64,000 nt of DNA from NCBI RefSeq assembly GCF_900176385.1, contig NZ_FWXN01000013.1, positions 1 through 64,000 on the forward strand. The letters run 5' to 3'. The stretch is from Janibacter indicus (GTDB lineage: Bacteria > Actinomycetota > Actinomycetes > Actinomycetales > Dermatophilaceae). A program made the position numbers and the translations under genes. Under the pieces are notes generated by a model that was given only the letters and a program-made list of their open reading frames with translations, searched no databases and was not told where the DNA came from. Below, piece by piece: positions 48,297 to 57,509 of the stretch. Each line of letters opens with the position of its first letter. Position 1 is the stretch's first letter.

Positions 48297-49141
48297 TGGC
48301 CGTCACGACCGTCAAGAGCATCCCGGCGCTCGGGCCGATCTACGCCAAGGCGGCGCTGCCGGGCAAGGGCGGCGGTTCGTCGCTGCCCGACACCCGGCTG
48401 CGCCTGGAGGGCCACGAGATCGACCGGTCCGATTTGCTCGAGTACCAGCGCATCTGCGGCTTCAACAACAGCGACGTGCTGCCGCACACCTACCCGCACG
48501 TCGTCGGCTTCCCGCTGCAGATGCAGCTGATGTCGGGCAAGGGCTTCCCCCTGCCGCTCATGGGCCTGGTCCACGTCGAGAACGTCATCACGGTGCACCG
48601 TGAGGTCCGCTTCGACGAGGCCCTGGACATCACCGTGTCCGCCGACAACCTGCGGGCCCACCCCAAGGGCAAGGTCGTCGACCTCGTCACCGAGGTCGAC
48701 GTCGCCGGCGAGCGTGTCTGGGAGGGGCGCTCGACCTACCTGGCCCGAGGCAAGGGTGACGCCGAGGCGGACCGGGGTGCGCAGCCCCCTTCGATCCCCA
48801 CGGGCCAGGCCGCCGCGAAGTGGTCGCTGCCCGGCGACCTCGGTCGCACCTACGGGCTCGTGTCGGGTGACATCAACCCGATCCACATGAGCGCCGTGAC
48901 GGCGAAGGCCATGGGCTTCCCCAAGGCGATCGCCCACGGCATGTGGACCTACGCACGGGTCCTCGGCGCCATCGGGCCGCGCACCAGCGGTCCGTGCACG
49001 AGCCACGTGTGGTTCAAGAAGCCGGTGCTGCTGCCGGCCAAGGTCGACTTCGTCATCGACACCACCGGCGAGGAGGTCGTCGCGGGACTGCGCAGCACGC
49101 GCAAGCCCGAGACGGAGCACCTCGTGCTCACCCTGGCCTGA
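48296..49141 (+). CDS. htdX: MaoC-type 3-hydroxyacyl dehydratase (HtdX-like)
   Basis: This 281-aa protein is a double hot-dog hydratase. The C-terminal half carries YGLVSGDINPIHMSAVTAKA with the catalytic Asp/His pair of MaoC enzymes, and AIAHGMWTYARVL. The N-terminal half has FNNSDVLPHTYPHVVGFPLQ. It interconverts trans-2-enoyl and 3-hydroxyacyl thioesters. Its start overlaps the fabG4 stop. With the upstream two genes it forms a compact, probably reversible chain-processing module under the TetR regulator. Confidence 0.9.
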   Translation: MAVTTVKSIPALGPIYAKAALPGKGGGSSLPDTRLRLEGHEIDRSDLLEYQRICGFNNSDVLPHTYPHVVGFPLQMQLMSGKGFPLPLMGLVHVENVITVHREVRFDEALDITVSADNLRAHPKGKVVDLVTEVDVAGERVWEGRSTYLARGKGDAEADRGAQPPSIPTGQAAAKWSLPGDLGRTYGLVSGDINPIHMSAVTAKAMGFPKAIAHGMWTYARVLGAIGPRTSGPCTSHVWFKKPVLLPAKVDFVIDTTGEEVVAGLRSTRKPETEHLVLTLA

Positions 49142-49203
49142 CCGCCGAGGTCACGACGGCCCGTGTCCCGCAGGGGGGACACGGGCCGTCGTCGTCCCCG
49201 TGG

Positions 49204-50592
49204 TCAGCCCGGGGACCGGATCTCCCGGATGCGCTCCCGCAGCCACGCGTAGCTGTCCTTGGGCACCCGCTGCTGATCACCCTCGACGTCGACCCGCACG
49301 AGCCCGAAGCGCTGCGTGTAGCCCTCGGCCCACTCGAAGTTGTCGAGCAGCGACCACACGAACCAGCCCCTGACGTCGACCCCGGCGTCGAGGGCATCGG
49401 CCACGGCATCGAGGTGCTGGTCGAGGTAGCGGATGCGCGCCTCGTCGTGCACCGTGCCGTCCTCGACCACGTCGTGCGTCGAGCACCCCGACTCGGTGAT
49501 GTGGACCGGGGGGAGCCGGTCGCCGTAGCGCTCGCGCAGCTGCACGAGGACCTCGGTCAGACACTCTGGCGCGACCGGCCACCCGAAGGCGGTGTACTCG
49601 CGAGCTGGCACCGGCACGAGCTGGAAGGGGATGCCATCGGGCACCTCCAGCTGGACCTGCTGGTCGGGGACCGCGGCGCGGGCGGCCGCGGTGCCGGGCG
49701 ACCCGGGCATCCCGACGAGCGTCGGGTTGTAGTAGTTGACCCCGTAGGCATCGAGGGGCGAGCTGATGACCGTCAGGTCCTCGGCGACCGGGCCGGGCAT
49801 CCCGTCACCCATGCCGTTGGGGTACTCGCCGAGCAGGATCGGCTCGGCGAAGGCCCGGTTGTGGATCGTGTCGTAAAGCGCTGCGGCAGCGACGTCCTCG
49901 TCGGCCTCGCTCACCGCGTGGACCGGGGTGTGGTTGTTGGCCGTGCCGATCGCAGCGACCCCCTCCGCGCGCAGCGACCGCGTGGCCAGCCCGTGCCCCA
50001 GGAGCAGGTGGTGGGCTGCGGCCAGGGCCTCGAAGCCGCGGGATTCGCCGGGGGCGTGCAGCCCGATGGCGTGGCCGAAGAGGGTCGCGACGACCGGCTC
50101 GTTGACCGGGATCCACATGGCCACCCGGTCGGCGAGGCGGTCGGCGACGAGGGCCGCGTAGTCGCCGAAGCGCTCGGCGGTCTCCCGGGCCATCCAGCCG
50201 CCCTTCGCCTGCAGGGCGGCGGGCAGGTCCCAGTGGTAGAGGGTGGCGAAGGGGGCGATCCCCGCCTTGCACAGGGCGTCGACGGCACGGTCGTAGAAGT
50301 CGAGACCGGCCGCATTGGCCGGCCCCGCCCCGTCGGGCTGGATGCGCGGCCAGGCGATGGAAAACCGGTAGGCGTCGACGCCCAGCCCGTGCAGGAGCTC
50401 GACGTCCTCGTCCCACCGGTGGTAGCTGTCGCAGGCCACCGCGCCCGAGGACCCGTCGGCGATCGCGCCGGGGCGGTCGCAGAAGTCGTCCCAGATGCTG
50501 CGGCCACGGCCACCGGCGGTCACACCCCCTTCGATCTGGTAGCTGGCGGTCGACGTGCCGAAGAGGAAGTCGCGGGGCAGGGGCGTGGGCAT
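49204..50592 (-). CDS. beta-glucosidase, glycoside hydrolase family 1
   Basis: This 462-aa enzyme has LPRDFLFGTSTASYQIEGG at the N-terminus, the acid/base E165 in WIPVNEPV and the nucleophile E367 in HITESGCS. WFVWSLLDNFEWAEGYTQRF is the family's C-terminal block. There is no signal peptide, so it acts in the cytoplasm on imported beta-glucosides. It lies seven bases after a sugar-type MFS transporter, which would bring the substrate in. Confidence 0.95.
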   Translation of the reverse strand: MPTPLPRDFLFGTSTASYQIEGGVTAGGRGRSIWDDFCDRPGAIADGSSGAVACDSYHRWDEDVELLHGLGVDAYRFSIAWPRIQPDGAGPANAAGLDFYDRAVDALCKAGIAPFATLYHWDLPAALQAKGGWMARETAERFGDYAALVADRLADRVAMWIPVNEPVVATLFGHAIGLHAPGESRGFEALAAAHHLLLGHGLATRSLRAEGVAAIGTANNHTPVHAVSEADEDVAAAALYDTIHNRAFAEPILLGEYPNGMGDGMPGPVAEDLTVISSPLDAYGVNYYNPTLVGMPGSPGTAAARAAVPDQQVQLEVPDGIPFQLVPVPAREYTAFGWPVAPECLTEVLVQLRERYGDRLPPVHITESGCSTHDVVEDGTVHDEARIRYLDQHLDAVADALDAGVDVRGWFVWSLLDNFEWAEGYTQRFGLVRVDVEGDQQRVPKDSYAWLRERIREIRSPG

Positions 50593-50599
50593 GGGTCTC

Positions 50600-51880
50600 C
50601 TAGGCGACGCTGCGGATCTTGCGGATGAGGACGGCGGCCGCCAGGCCGATGGCCGCGGCGAGCAGGTAGAGCGTGCGGTAGCCCGCAGCGTGGGTCGCAT
50701 GGGCGGCGAACCACGTGATGATCGGTCCGGCGACCGCCGGGGCCAGGACCTGTGGAAGGGCATTGGCGATGTTGATGACCCCGAGGTCGCGGGCCCGGTC
50801 ACCGGCCCGCGGGAGCACCTGGGTGATGAGCGCGAAGTCGACGGCGAGGTAGACGCCGTAGCCGATGCCGAGGATCACCGCACCGACGAGCGCCGCGGAC
50901 CAGGTCTGGACGATCGCGAGGAGGACCGCCGCGCTCGACATGACGACGCCGGAGGCGGTGACGAAGGGCTTGCGCAGGCCGATTCGGTCGGACCAGATGC
51001 CGGCGACGATCGCGGAGACGATGAGGCACGCGGCGTAGAGCAGGGTGAGCACGAGGACGCCGAGCTCGGGGTCGGCGACGCCGACGGCATCGGTGAGGAA
51101 GAAGAGCAGGTACATCGTGCAGATCGAGTTGGCGACCGTCGCGAGGAAGCGCGTGGCCCAGGCCCACGCGAAGTCGGGATGGCGTCGTGGCGAGATCCAG
51201 AAGCCGGCGAGGAACTGCCGCACGGGCGTCCTCGGCAGGTGGCCGCGGGGGAGTGGCCGGTCGAGGGAGCGCAGCACGAAGGGGGTGACCGCGGCGACCG
51301 CGAGCACGGCCAGGACGAGGTAGGCGCCGGTGGTGCCGGAGACGAGGGTCGCGACCCCGGTGCCGACGACGATGCCGAGGGTCTGGGTCATGCCGACGAC
51401 GCCGCTCACGAGCCCGCGCTGCTCGACGGGGACGAGATCGGGCACGGCGGCGGTGAGCGCGGCGAGGGTGCCGTTGAGCCCGGCCTGGACGAGGCACCAG
51501 CCGAGGATCATGAGGGGGACCGACCCGGCCGCGGCGAGGACGACGAGGCCGAGGGCCCCGACGAGCGTCCCGCCGACGAGCCACGGGACCCTCCGGCCGA
51601 AGCGCGAGGTCGTCCGGTCGCTGAAGGCTCCCGCGAGCGGGTTGGCGAGCGTCGACACGGCGGCGCCGACACCGGTGACGAGGGAGAGGGTGGCCTCCTT
51701 GTGGCCGGGCGTCAGGCTCGCGGCCTGGAGCCCGAGGAGCACCTGGATCGGGCCGAACCATCCGGCGCACATGCCCACACCGGCAAGGCCGAGGCGGGCG
51801 ATCCACCCGGGCGGGACCGGTGTCGTCGGGTCCGCGAAGGGGTCCGGGGCGTCGACGGTGACGCCCGACGGGGGCTGCAT
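50600..51880 (-). CDS. MFS transporter, glucoside/sugar type
   Basis: This 426-aa protein has about 12 helices. Loops include GAFSDRTTSRFGRRVPWLVG (MFS motif A) and GIWSDRIGLRKPFVTASGV. It resembles sugar:cation symporter-like MFS proteins of actinobacteria. The next gene is a family 1 beta-glucosidase, so import of a beta-glucoside is the likely role. TAGCAT lies six bases before the ATG, as for a leaderless transcript. Confidence 0.85.
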   Translation of the reverse strand: MQPPSGVTVDAPDPFADPTTPVPPGWIARLGLAGVGMCAGWFGPIQVLLGLQAASLTPGHKEATLSLVTGVGAAVSTLANPLAGAFSDRTTSRFGRRVPWLVGGTLVGALGLVVLAAAGSVPLMILGWCLVQAGLNGTLAALTAAVPDLVPVEQRGLVSGVVGMTQTLGIVVGTGVATLVSGTTGAYLVLAVLAVAAVTPFVLRSLDRPLPRGHLPRTPVRQFLAGFWISPRRHPDFAWAWATRFLATVANSICTMYLLFFLTDAVGVADPELGVLVLTLLYAACLIVSAIVAGIWSDRIGLRKPFVTASGVVMSSAAVLLAIVQTWSAALVGAVILGIGYGVYLAVDFALITQVLPRAGDRARDLGVINIANALPQVLAPAVAGPIITWFAAHATHAAGYRTLYLLAAAIGLAAAVLIRKIRSVA

Positions 51881-51886
51881 GGCCGC

Positions 51887-51892
51887 ATGCTA
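51887..51892 (-). promoter_or_regulatory. -10 box of a probable leaderless promoter for the MFS-GH1 operon
   Basis: On the minus strand TAGCAT is followed by GCGGCC and the ATG at 51880. Confidence 0.55.
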
Positions 51893-52006
51893 CTCGTCGG
51901 TAGCCCCGGGGGTCGAGGGTGTCGCGGAGGTGAGGTTGTCGCGGCTGACCGGACCGCTCACCTCGCGGGTGTGGTGGCTGTCACACCGCAGTGTCATGCT
52001 CGGCAG

Positions 52007-52372
52007 ATGGCACACGGAGACATCACGCACATCGACATCCCGGTCAGCGACCTCACGGCGGGCGCGGCCTTCTACAGCGGGCTCTTCGGCTGGCAGATCG
52101 CCGAGATCCCCGGCTTCGAGGGCTATCCCATGTGGCAGGCCCCCAACCAGATCAGCGGGGGAGGTCTGGCCCCCAGGGGCGAGGGCTTCGAGCATCCTCG
52201 CTCCTACGTCGAGGTCGACTCGATCGACGAGGTCCTCGCCAGGGCGACGGAGAGCGGGGGGTCGGTCGTCATGGACAAGTCACCGATCTCGGAGACGAGC
52301 TGGTTCGCCGTGCTCGCCGACCCCGACGGCAACCACATCGGGCTCTACGAGGGCACGACCGAGGCGGGCTGA
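52007..52372 (+). CDS. VOC (glyoxalase/bleomycin-resistance) family protein
   Basis: This 121-aa single-module protein starts GDITHIDIPVSDLTAGAAFY and ends FAVLADPDGNHIGLYEG. His and Glu positions fit a metal site (H8 region, E114 region), but the reaction is unknown. Such proteins range from dioxygenases to drug-binding proteins. It is convergent with the NupC-like gene. Confidence 0.85.
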   Translation: MAHGDITHIDIPVSDLTAGAAFYSGLFGWQIAEIPGFEGYPMWQAPNQISGGGLAPRGEGFEHPRSYVEVDSIDEVLARATESGGSVVMDKSPISETSWFAVLADPDGNHIGLYEGTTEAG

Positions 52373-52416
52373 GCCCGCCCGAGCTGACCCTGCGCTGGGC
52401 TGCGCCCGGCGCAAGG

Positions 52417-53319
52417 TCAGCCGAGCATGATCCCGGCGATCGTCGCGCTCATGAGGTTGGCCAGGGTCGCGGCGAGGATCGCGCGCATGCCCAGGCTCGC
52501 GATGTCCTTGCGGCGGCTCGGGGCCATCGACCCGAGCCCGCCGAGGAGGATGCCGAGCGAGCTGAGGTTGGCGAAGCCGGTGAGCGCGAAGGTGACGATC
52601 GCCTGCGTGCGCGGGCTGTAGGACTCGACCTCGGCCTCGTCGAACTCGGTGCCGGACGCGACGTTGTCCGGCTCCTCGGGCACGAGGATCTTGGCCATGA
52701 GCAGGGCGCCGGGTGCGGCCATGAAGCTCGCGGCGATGAGGTAGTCGAGGTCGGCGCCCAGCAGCGAGTAGCCGACGAGGACCGAGCCCGCGACCGTCGC
52801 CAGTCCACCGACCATGACGGCGAAGAGCCCCGAGCGGGTCAGGCCGGCGACGTAGGGCCGGATGACCAGGGGCGCCTCGGTCTGCCCGAGGAAGATGTTG
52901 GCCGCGGCATTGGTGGACTCGGCCTTGCCGGTGCCCAGGACCCGCTGCAGGCCACCGCCGAGCACCCGCACGACGACCTGGAGCCAGCCCAGGTGGAAGA
53001 GCACACCGGTGAGCGAGGCGAAGAAGACGACGACGGGCAGCACCTGCAGGGCGAAGACGACGCCCTCGTCGGGCAGCAGCGGACCGAAGAGGAAGCTGAT
53101 CCCCTCGGTCGCCGAGTCGATGACGGATTGGAAGCCGTCGGAGGCCCACCGCAGCGCGGTCCGGCCCCACGGGACGAAGAGCACGAGCGCCCCGAAGCCG
53201 ACCTGGATCGCCAGCGCCGGCAGCACCGTCCGCAGCCGGATCGCGCGACGGTTGGTCGACAGCGCGGCGGCGATGAGGAGCAGGCCGAGCATGCCGCCCA
53301 GGCCCCAGATGACGTGCAT
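52417..53319 (-). CDS. NupC-type nucleoside transporter, internally shortened
   Basis: This 300-aa protein has the concentrative nucleoside transporter layout: the gate region [27 protein letters not shown] and the C-terminal [20 protein letters not shown] with [14 protein letters not shown]. Full NupC proteins have about 400 residues. Here [20 protein letters not shown] leads straight into SYSPRTQ, so roughly 90-100 residues usually found between (a helix pair and linker) are missing, in frame. ATG 53319 has AGAGG eight bases upstream; an upstream GTG at 53361 is less likely. It may be non-functional or a reduced variant. Confidence 0.75.
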   Translation of the reverse strand: MHVIWGLGGMLGLLLIAAALSTNRRAIRLRTVLPALAIQVGFGALVLFVPWGRTALRWASDGFQSVIDSATEGISFLFGPLLPDEGVVFALQVLPVVVFFASLTGVLFHLGWLQVVVRVLGGGLQRVLGTGKAESTNAAANIFLGQTEAPLVIRPYVAGLTRSGLFAVMVGGLATVAGSVLVGYSLLGADLDYLIAASFMAAPGALLMAKILVPEEPDNVASGTEFDEAEVESYSPRTQAIVTFALTGFANLSSLGILLGGLGSMAPSRRKDIASLGMRAILAATLANLMSATIAGIMLG

Positions 53320-53365
53320 GGTCGTGCCTCTCATGGGGTGCGCCGTGGTGTGCCCGCCCACACTC

Positions 53366-54088
53366 TCAGATCAGGGCGACGGGGTCCTCTCGACGCACCA
53401 CGCCCGGGGTGACGACGTCGGCGTCGACGCCGAAGGGCACCTCGCCCTCCGGTCGGTCGCGGTGCGCCAGCGTGTGCAGGTGCCTCGTGTCCAGCTCACC
53501 GGTCTCGGTGTTGATGTCGACGACCCGGCAGCGGGGGACCGCACCACGCACCCGCACCACGGCCTCGCCCAGCCGCAGCAGGCTGCCCGGTTCGGGGTCG
53601 CGGTCGGCCGCGATCGTCAGCGTCGCGCGGAACCGGGAGTCCTGCACCTCGCCGAGCTCGCGCAGGGCGCCGGTGGTCACGATGCTGACCGACCCGCCGT
53701 AGACGACCTCGCCCGCGGACCGGATGCCGGCCAGGCGGACCGGGCGGTCGAGGTGGTCCCCGAGGAGCTCGGCGTGGTCCGAGGTCATGACCTCGAGCCG
53801 AGCAGGTCGCCCCCAGTAGTCCGCCTCGACGACGTGCCCGGTGGGCACGGGCTCGCCGGCGACCGTCCCTCCCTTCTGCGTGGTGACGGTGAGGACCGCG
53901 CCGTCCCGGGCCGCGGAGACGAGCACCATCGTGGGGTTCTCCACGGTGCGCAGCACCCGGTCCTCGTCGGCCTCGATCAGGCAGAAGAGCCGATCACCGC
54001 GGGGTCCCGACGGGTCGAGCCGGAGGTGGTCGAGGTCTGCGTGGCGGGCGCCCTTGAGCGGGGTGAGGCCGATCCGGGTGATGTGCAC
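53366..54088 (-). CDS. MOSC domain protein (YcbX/mARC-like)
   Basis: This 240-aa protein has an N-terminal beta-barrel-like part ([29 protein letters not shown]) and a MOSC domain with SRFRATLTI and [16 protein letters not shown], the Cys being the molybdenum ligand candidate. Such proteins reduce N-hydroxylated compounds or transfer sulfur to molybdenum enzymes. The GTG start is at 54088. The partner reductase is not in the window. Confidence 0.82.
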   Translation of the reverse strand: MHITRIGLTPLKGARHADLDHLRLDPSGPRGDRLFCLIEADEDRVLRTVENPTMVLVSAARDGAVLTVTTQKGGTVAGEPVPTGHVVEADYWGRPARLEVMTSDHAELLGDHLDRPVRLAGIRSAGEVVYGGSVSIVTTGALRELGEVQDSRFRATLTIAADRDPEPGSLLRLGEAVVRVRGAVPRCRVVDINTETGELDTRHLHTLAHRDRPEGEVPFGVDADVVTPGVVRREDPVALI

Positions 54089-54113
54089 GGCGGCCAGTCA
54101 ACCAGCCGTGGGC

Positions 54114-55220
54114 TCAGGCGACGTGACGCTCGTAGTCGCGGTCACCACGTAACGGCATGAGGTGCTGCTCGACGATGCCCTCCGGGACCGTCTCGAGCCG
54201 CAGCACGCCGTACTCCTCCGGCCAGCTGCCGTCACGCGGGAGCTTGAAGCTGCCCATCAGCATGTCGACCACCGGCAGGTGGATCGCGTAGTTGCGGTCC
54301 CAGTAGTCGACGTGACGGGCGTGGTGCCAGTGGTGGTAGCGGGGCAGGACGACGAGGTACTCGAGCCAGCCGAAGCGGACCCCGATGTTGGCGTGGGCCA
54401 CGACGGCCTGGAGACCGACGATGATGACGTAGGCGTTCATCGCCGGCGTCGAGAAGCCGAGGACCATCAGCGGCAGCAGGACGATGCTGCGGGTGAGCAC
54501 CGTCTCGGCGAGGTGGACGCGGGAGCCGGCGAGCCAGTCGAGGTCGCGGCTGGAGTGGTGCACCGCGTGGAAGCGCCACAGGCTCGTGACCCGGTGGTAG
54601 GCGCGGTGGAGCACGGCCTGGGCGAGGTCGGCGACGAAGACGGCGAGCAGGACCTGCAGCCACAGGGGCAGGCCGACGACCAGCTCCTTGACCGGGTCGA
54701 CGGCGATGGCGGCGGCGACCGTCGTCGTCGACGTCGTGACGACGATGAGGATCAGCTGGACGAGGACGTGGCTGAGGAAGAAGTAGCAGACGTCGGTGCG
54801 CCAGCCCCGGCGCAGCACGGGGTGCGGCCGGTGGGCGAGGTAGCGCTCGAGCGGGATGAAGACGAGCGCGGAGAAGACGAGCGAGAGGATGAACCAATCG
54901 ACCCCGAGCGACCACGGGGTCGGCTCGATCTCGCCGAGCGGGATCGAGGAGCCACCCAGGAGCACGGCCACCGTGGCCGCGACGACACCGATGAAGGCGA
55001 TGGGCCGTCGCTGCCCGGCGAGCACGGCGACCGTGCCGATGACGAAGGCCCCGATGATGCCGACGAGCAGCAGGCCACGAGCAAACCCCGAGGTGTAGAC
55101 GGGGCGGAACTCCTGGCTCGTGAGCAGCTCGGGGAAGTGGAAGCACAGCACGGCGAGCAGGCTGAGCACGCCGAACCAGCAGGCGGTGTGCGGGAGCAGT
55201 CGAGCGTCCTTGGTGAGCAT
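54114..55220 (-). CDS. sterol desaturase/fatty-acid hydroxylase superfamily membrane protein
   Basis: This 368-aa protein has six or seven membrane helices and the histidine boxes of the superfamily: HRAYHRVTSLWRFHAVHHSS and YHHWHHARHVDYWD. These would bind a di-iron centre. The long hydrophobic N-terminal half (about 120 residues) is extra. The substrate may be a fatty acid, a carotenoid or another lipid. TACCGT stands six bases before the ATG, a leaderless-type promoter. It is divergent from thrS. Confidence 0.85.
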   Translation of the reverse strand: MLTKDARLLPHTACWFGVLSLLAVLCFHFPELLTSQEFRPVYTSGFARGLLLVGIIGAFVIGTVAVLAGQRRPIAFIGVVAATVAVLLGGSSIPLGEIEPTPWSLGVDWFILSLVFSALVFIPLERYLAHRPHPVLRRGWRTDVCYFFLSHVLVQLILIVVTTSTTTVAAAIAVDPVKELVVGLPLWLQVLLAVFVADLAQAVLHRAYHRVTSLWRFHAVHHSSRDLDWLAGSRVHLAETVLTRSIVLLPLMVLGFSTPAMNAYVIIVGLQAVVAHANIGVRFGWLEYLVVLPRYHHWHHARHVDYWDRNYAIHLPVVDMLMGSFKLPRDGSWPEEYGVLRLETVPEGIVEQHLMPLRGDRDYERHVA

Positions 55221-55226
55221 GACTCG

Positions 55227-55232
55227 ACGGTA
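55227..55232 (-). promoter_or_regulatory. -10 box of a probable leaderless promoter
   Basis: TACCGT on the minus strand is followed by CGAGTC and the ATG at 55220. Confidence 0.5.
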
Positions 55233-55320
55233 GGGACGACGAAGGGGGTCGCACATGGGGTCTGGTACTCAGCGGGGAATGCGTTGGGGGCCGCCCCCTT
55301 CGCGGGGATAGAGTTCGACG

Positions 55321-55338
55321 GGTGCCCGGCCGGGCACC
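55321..55338 (+). promoter_or_regulatory. perfect palindrome in the thrS leader
   Basis: GGTGCCCGGCCGGGCACC is an 18-nt perfect palindrome ending 14 bases before the thrS ribosome-binding site (AGGAG). As RNA it would form a hairpin close to the site and could control translation; as DNA it could be an operator. It is not a T-box, because no specifier or antiterminator structure is visible. Confidence 0.45.
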
Positions 55339-55363
55339 GCGAACCGTCCCACAGGAGCCACCC

Positions 55364-57412
55364 GTGTCTGCCCAGATCACCATCAACGTCGCCGGAGACG
55401 AGCGATCGGTGGACCAGGGCACTACTGCCGCGGACCTCTTCGAGGGCGACGGGGCCGTGCTCGTCGCCCGGGTCAACGGCGAGCTGCGGGACCTCGCGCA
55501 CGAGCTCGCCCAGGGCGATGTCGTCGAGCCGGTCACGGCGCAGGAGCAGGACGGCCTCGACGTGCTGCGGCACTCCACGGCCCACGTCCTGGCCCAGGCC
55601 GTGCAGCAGATCAACCCCTCCGCCAAGCTCGGCATCGGCCCGCCGATCCGCGACGGCTTCTACTACGACTTCGACGTCGAGGAGCCCTTCACCCCCGAGG
55701 ACCTCAAGGCCCTCGACAAGGCGATGCAGCGGATCATCAACGAGGGCCAGACCTTCGTTCGCCGCGAGATCAGCGACGACGACGCGCTCGTCGAGCTGGC
55801 CGACGAGCCCTACAAGTGCGAGCTCATCGGCCTCAAGGGCGGCGCCTCCGAGGACGCTGCGGAGGGCGCTTCGGTCGAGGTGGGCGGCGCCCAGCTGACG
55901 ATCTACGACAACGTCCGTCGCGACGGCACCCGCGCCTGGGGTGACCTGTGCCGCGGCCCGCACGTGCCGAGCACCAAGGTCATCGGCAATGCCTACAAGA
56001 TCATGCGCAGCGCCGCGGCCTACTGGCGCGGCAGTGAGAAGAACCCGCAGCTGCAGCGCGTCTACGGCACGGCCTGGCCGACCAAGGACGAGCTCAAGGC
56101 CTATCTCGACCGCCTCGCCGAGGCCGAGAAGCGCGACCACCGCAAGCTCGGCCGCGAGCTCGACCTCTACTCCTTCCCCGACGAGATCGGCTCCGGCCTG
56201 CCCGTCTTCCACCCCAAGGGTGGCGTCATCAAGCGGGAGATGGAGGACTACGTCCGGCGGCGGCACATCGAGGAGGGCTTCGAGTACGTCGGGACCCCCC
56301 ACATCGCCAAGGAGGGGCTCTTCCACACCTCCGGCCACCTCCCGTACTACGGCGAAGGCATGTATCCCCCCTTCGACGTCGACGGCATGGACTACCGCCT
56401 CAAGGCGATGAACTGCCCCATGCACAACCTCATCTACCGCAGCAAGCAGCGCTCCTACCGCGAGCTGCCGCTGCGGCTCTTCGAGTTCGGGCACGTCTAC
56501 CGCCACGAGAAGTCCGGCGTCATCCACGGCCTGACCCGGGTGCGCGGCTTCGCGCAGGACGACAGCCACTCCTACGTCACCAAGGAGCAGGCGCCCGACG
56601 AGATCCGTCACCTGCTCGACTTCATCCTCGGGCTGCTGCGCGACTTCGGTCTCGACGACTTCTACCTCGAGCTGTCGACCCGCGACGAAGGGGGCGACAA
56701 GAGCTCGAAGTTCATCGGCAGCGACGAGGACTGGGCCGAGGCGACGTCCGTCCTCGAGCAGGTGTGCTCCGAGACCGGTCTCGAGCTCGTGCCCGACCCG
56801 GGCGGCGCGGCCTACTACGGCCCCAAGGTGTCGGTGCAGGCTCGTGACGCGATCGGCCGCACCTGGCAGATGAGCACGATCCAGTACGACTTCAACCAGC
56901 CGTCCGCGGACCGCTTCGCGCTCGAGTACCAGGCCGCCGACGGCTCCCGTCAGCAGCCGGTGATGATCCACTCGGCGAAGTTCGGCTCGATCGAGCGCTT
57001 CATCGGGGTGCTCGTCGAGCACTACGCCGGCGCCTTCCCGGTGTGGCTCTCGCCCGTCCAGGTGCTCGGGGTGCCGGTCGCCGAGGAGTACAACGACTAC
57101 CTCTGGGACGTGCTGCAGCAGATGCGGGCGCAGGGGATCCGCGTCGAGCTCGACGAGAGCGACGACCGCTTCCCGAAGAAGATCCGCAATGCGAGCAAGT
57201 CCAAGGTGCCCTTCACCCTCATCGCCGGTGAGGAGGACCGCAGCAACAACGCGGTCTCCTTCCGCTACCGCGACGGGTCCCAGGAAAACGGGCTGCCGAT
57301 CGAGACCGCGATCGCGCGCGTCCTCGCGGCCGTCGAGGCCAAGGACCAGGTGATGTCGGCCCCGAGCCTGACCAACCCCGGCCCGGATGCCGCCCCCGCC
57401 GGCACGATCTGA
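55364..57412 (+). CDS. thrS: threonyl-tRNA synthetase
   Basis: This 682-aa class II enzyme has a TGS domain (residues 1-62), the editing domain with [11 protein letters not shown], and the catalytic core with [27 protein letters not shown] and [17 protein letters not shown]-type motif 3. A C-terminal anticodon-binding domain follows ([20 protein letters not shown]). The GTG start has AGGAG nine bases upstream. It precedes the HIT-pgsA-pimA genes as in mycobacteria (Rv2614c), with a GNAT gene and a DUF6882-like gene inserted between. Confidence 0.97.
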   Translation: MSAQITINVAGDERSVDQGTTAADLFEGDGAVLVARVNGELRDLAHELAQGDVVEPVTAQEQDGLDVLRHSTAHVLAQAVQQINPSAKLGIGPPIRDGFYYDFDVEEPFTPEDLKALDKAMQRIINEGQTFVRREISDDDALVELADEPYKCELIGLKGGASEDAAEGASVEVGGAQLTIYDNVRRDGTRAWGDLCRGPHVPSTKVIGNAYKIMRSAAAYWRGSEKNPQLQRVYGTAWPTKDELKAYLDRLAEAEKRDHRKLGRELDLYSFPDEIGSGLPVFHPKGGVIKREMEDYVRRRHIEEGFEYVGTPHIAKEGLFHTSGHLPYYGEGMYPPFDVDGMDYRLKAMNCPMHNLIYRSKQRSYRELPLRLFEFGHVYRHEKSGVIHGLTRVRGFAQDDSHSYVTKEQAPDEIRHLLDFILGLLRDFGLDDFYLELSTRDEGGDKSSKFIGSDEDWAEATSVLEQVCSETGLELVPDPGGAAYYGPKVSVQARDAIGRTWQMSTIQYDFNQPSADRFALEYQAADGSRQQPVMIHSAKFGSIERFIGVLVEHYAGAFPVWLSPVQVLGVPVAEEYNDYLWDVLQQMRAQGIRVELDESDDRFPKKIRNASKSKVPFTLIAGEEDRSNNAVSFRYRDGSQENGLPIETAIARVLAAVEAKDQVMSAPSLTNPGPDAAPAGTI

Positions 57413-57426
57413 GGGATCGAGCCCAC

Positions 57427-57462
57427 CGGAGGCTGCATTGCCCTACGGCAATGCAGCCTCCG
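57427..57462 (+). terminator. GCATTGCC-type terminator hairpin, copy 4
   Basis: A perfect 16-bp stem (CGGAGGCTGCATTGCC and complement) with loop CTAC begins 15 bases past the thrS stop. The outer arm GGAGGCT/AGCCTCC differs from copy 1 but pairs equally well. Confidence 0.8.
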
Positions 57463-57497
57463 GGCCGCGTTTCCCTAAAGAAATGCTCGTTCTTGGT

Positions 57498-57503
57498 TAT
57501 GTT
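57498..57503 (+). promoter_or_regulatory. -10 box of a probable leaderless promoter
   Basis: TATGTT is followed by GCGGGC and the ATG at 57510, in a short AT-rich stretch. An in-frame ATG at 57483 would lie upstream of this box. Confidence 0.55.
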
Positions 57504-57509
57504 GCGGGC

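Noticed and set aside
55240-55363. T-box riboswitch before thrS
   Set aside because: The divergent gap is short, and there is no T-box sequence, specifier loop or antiterminator; only an 18-nt palindrome is seen.
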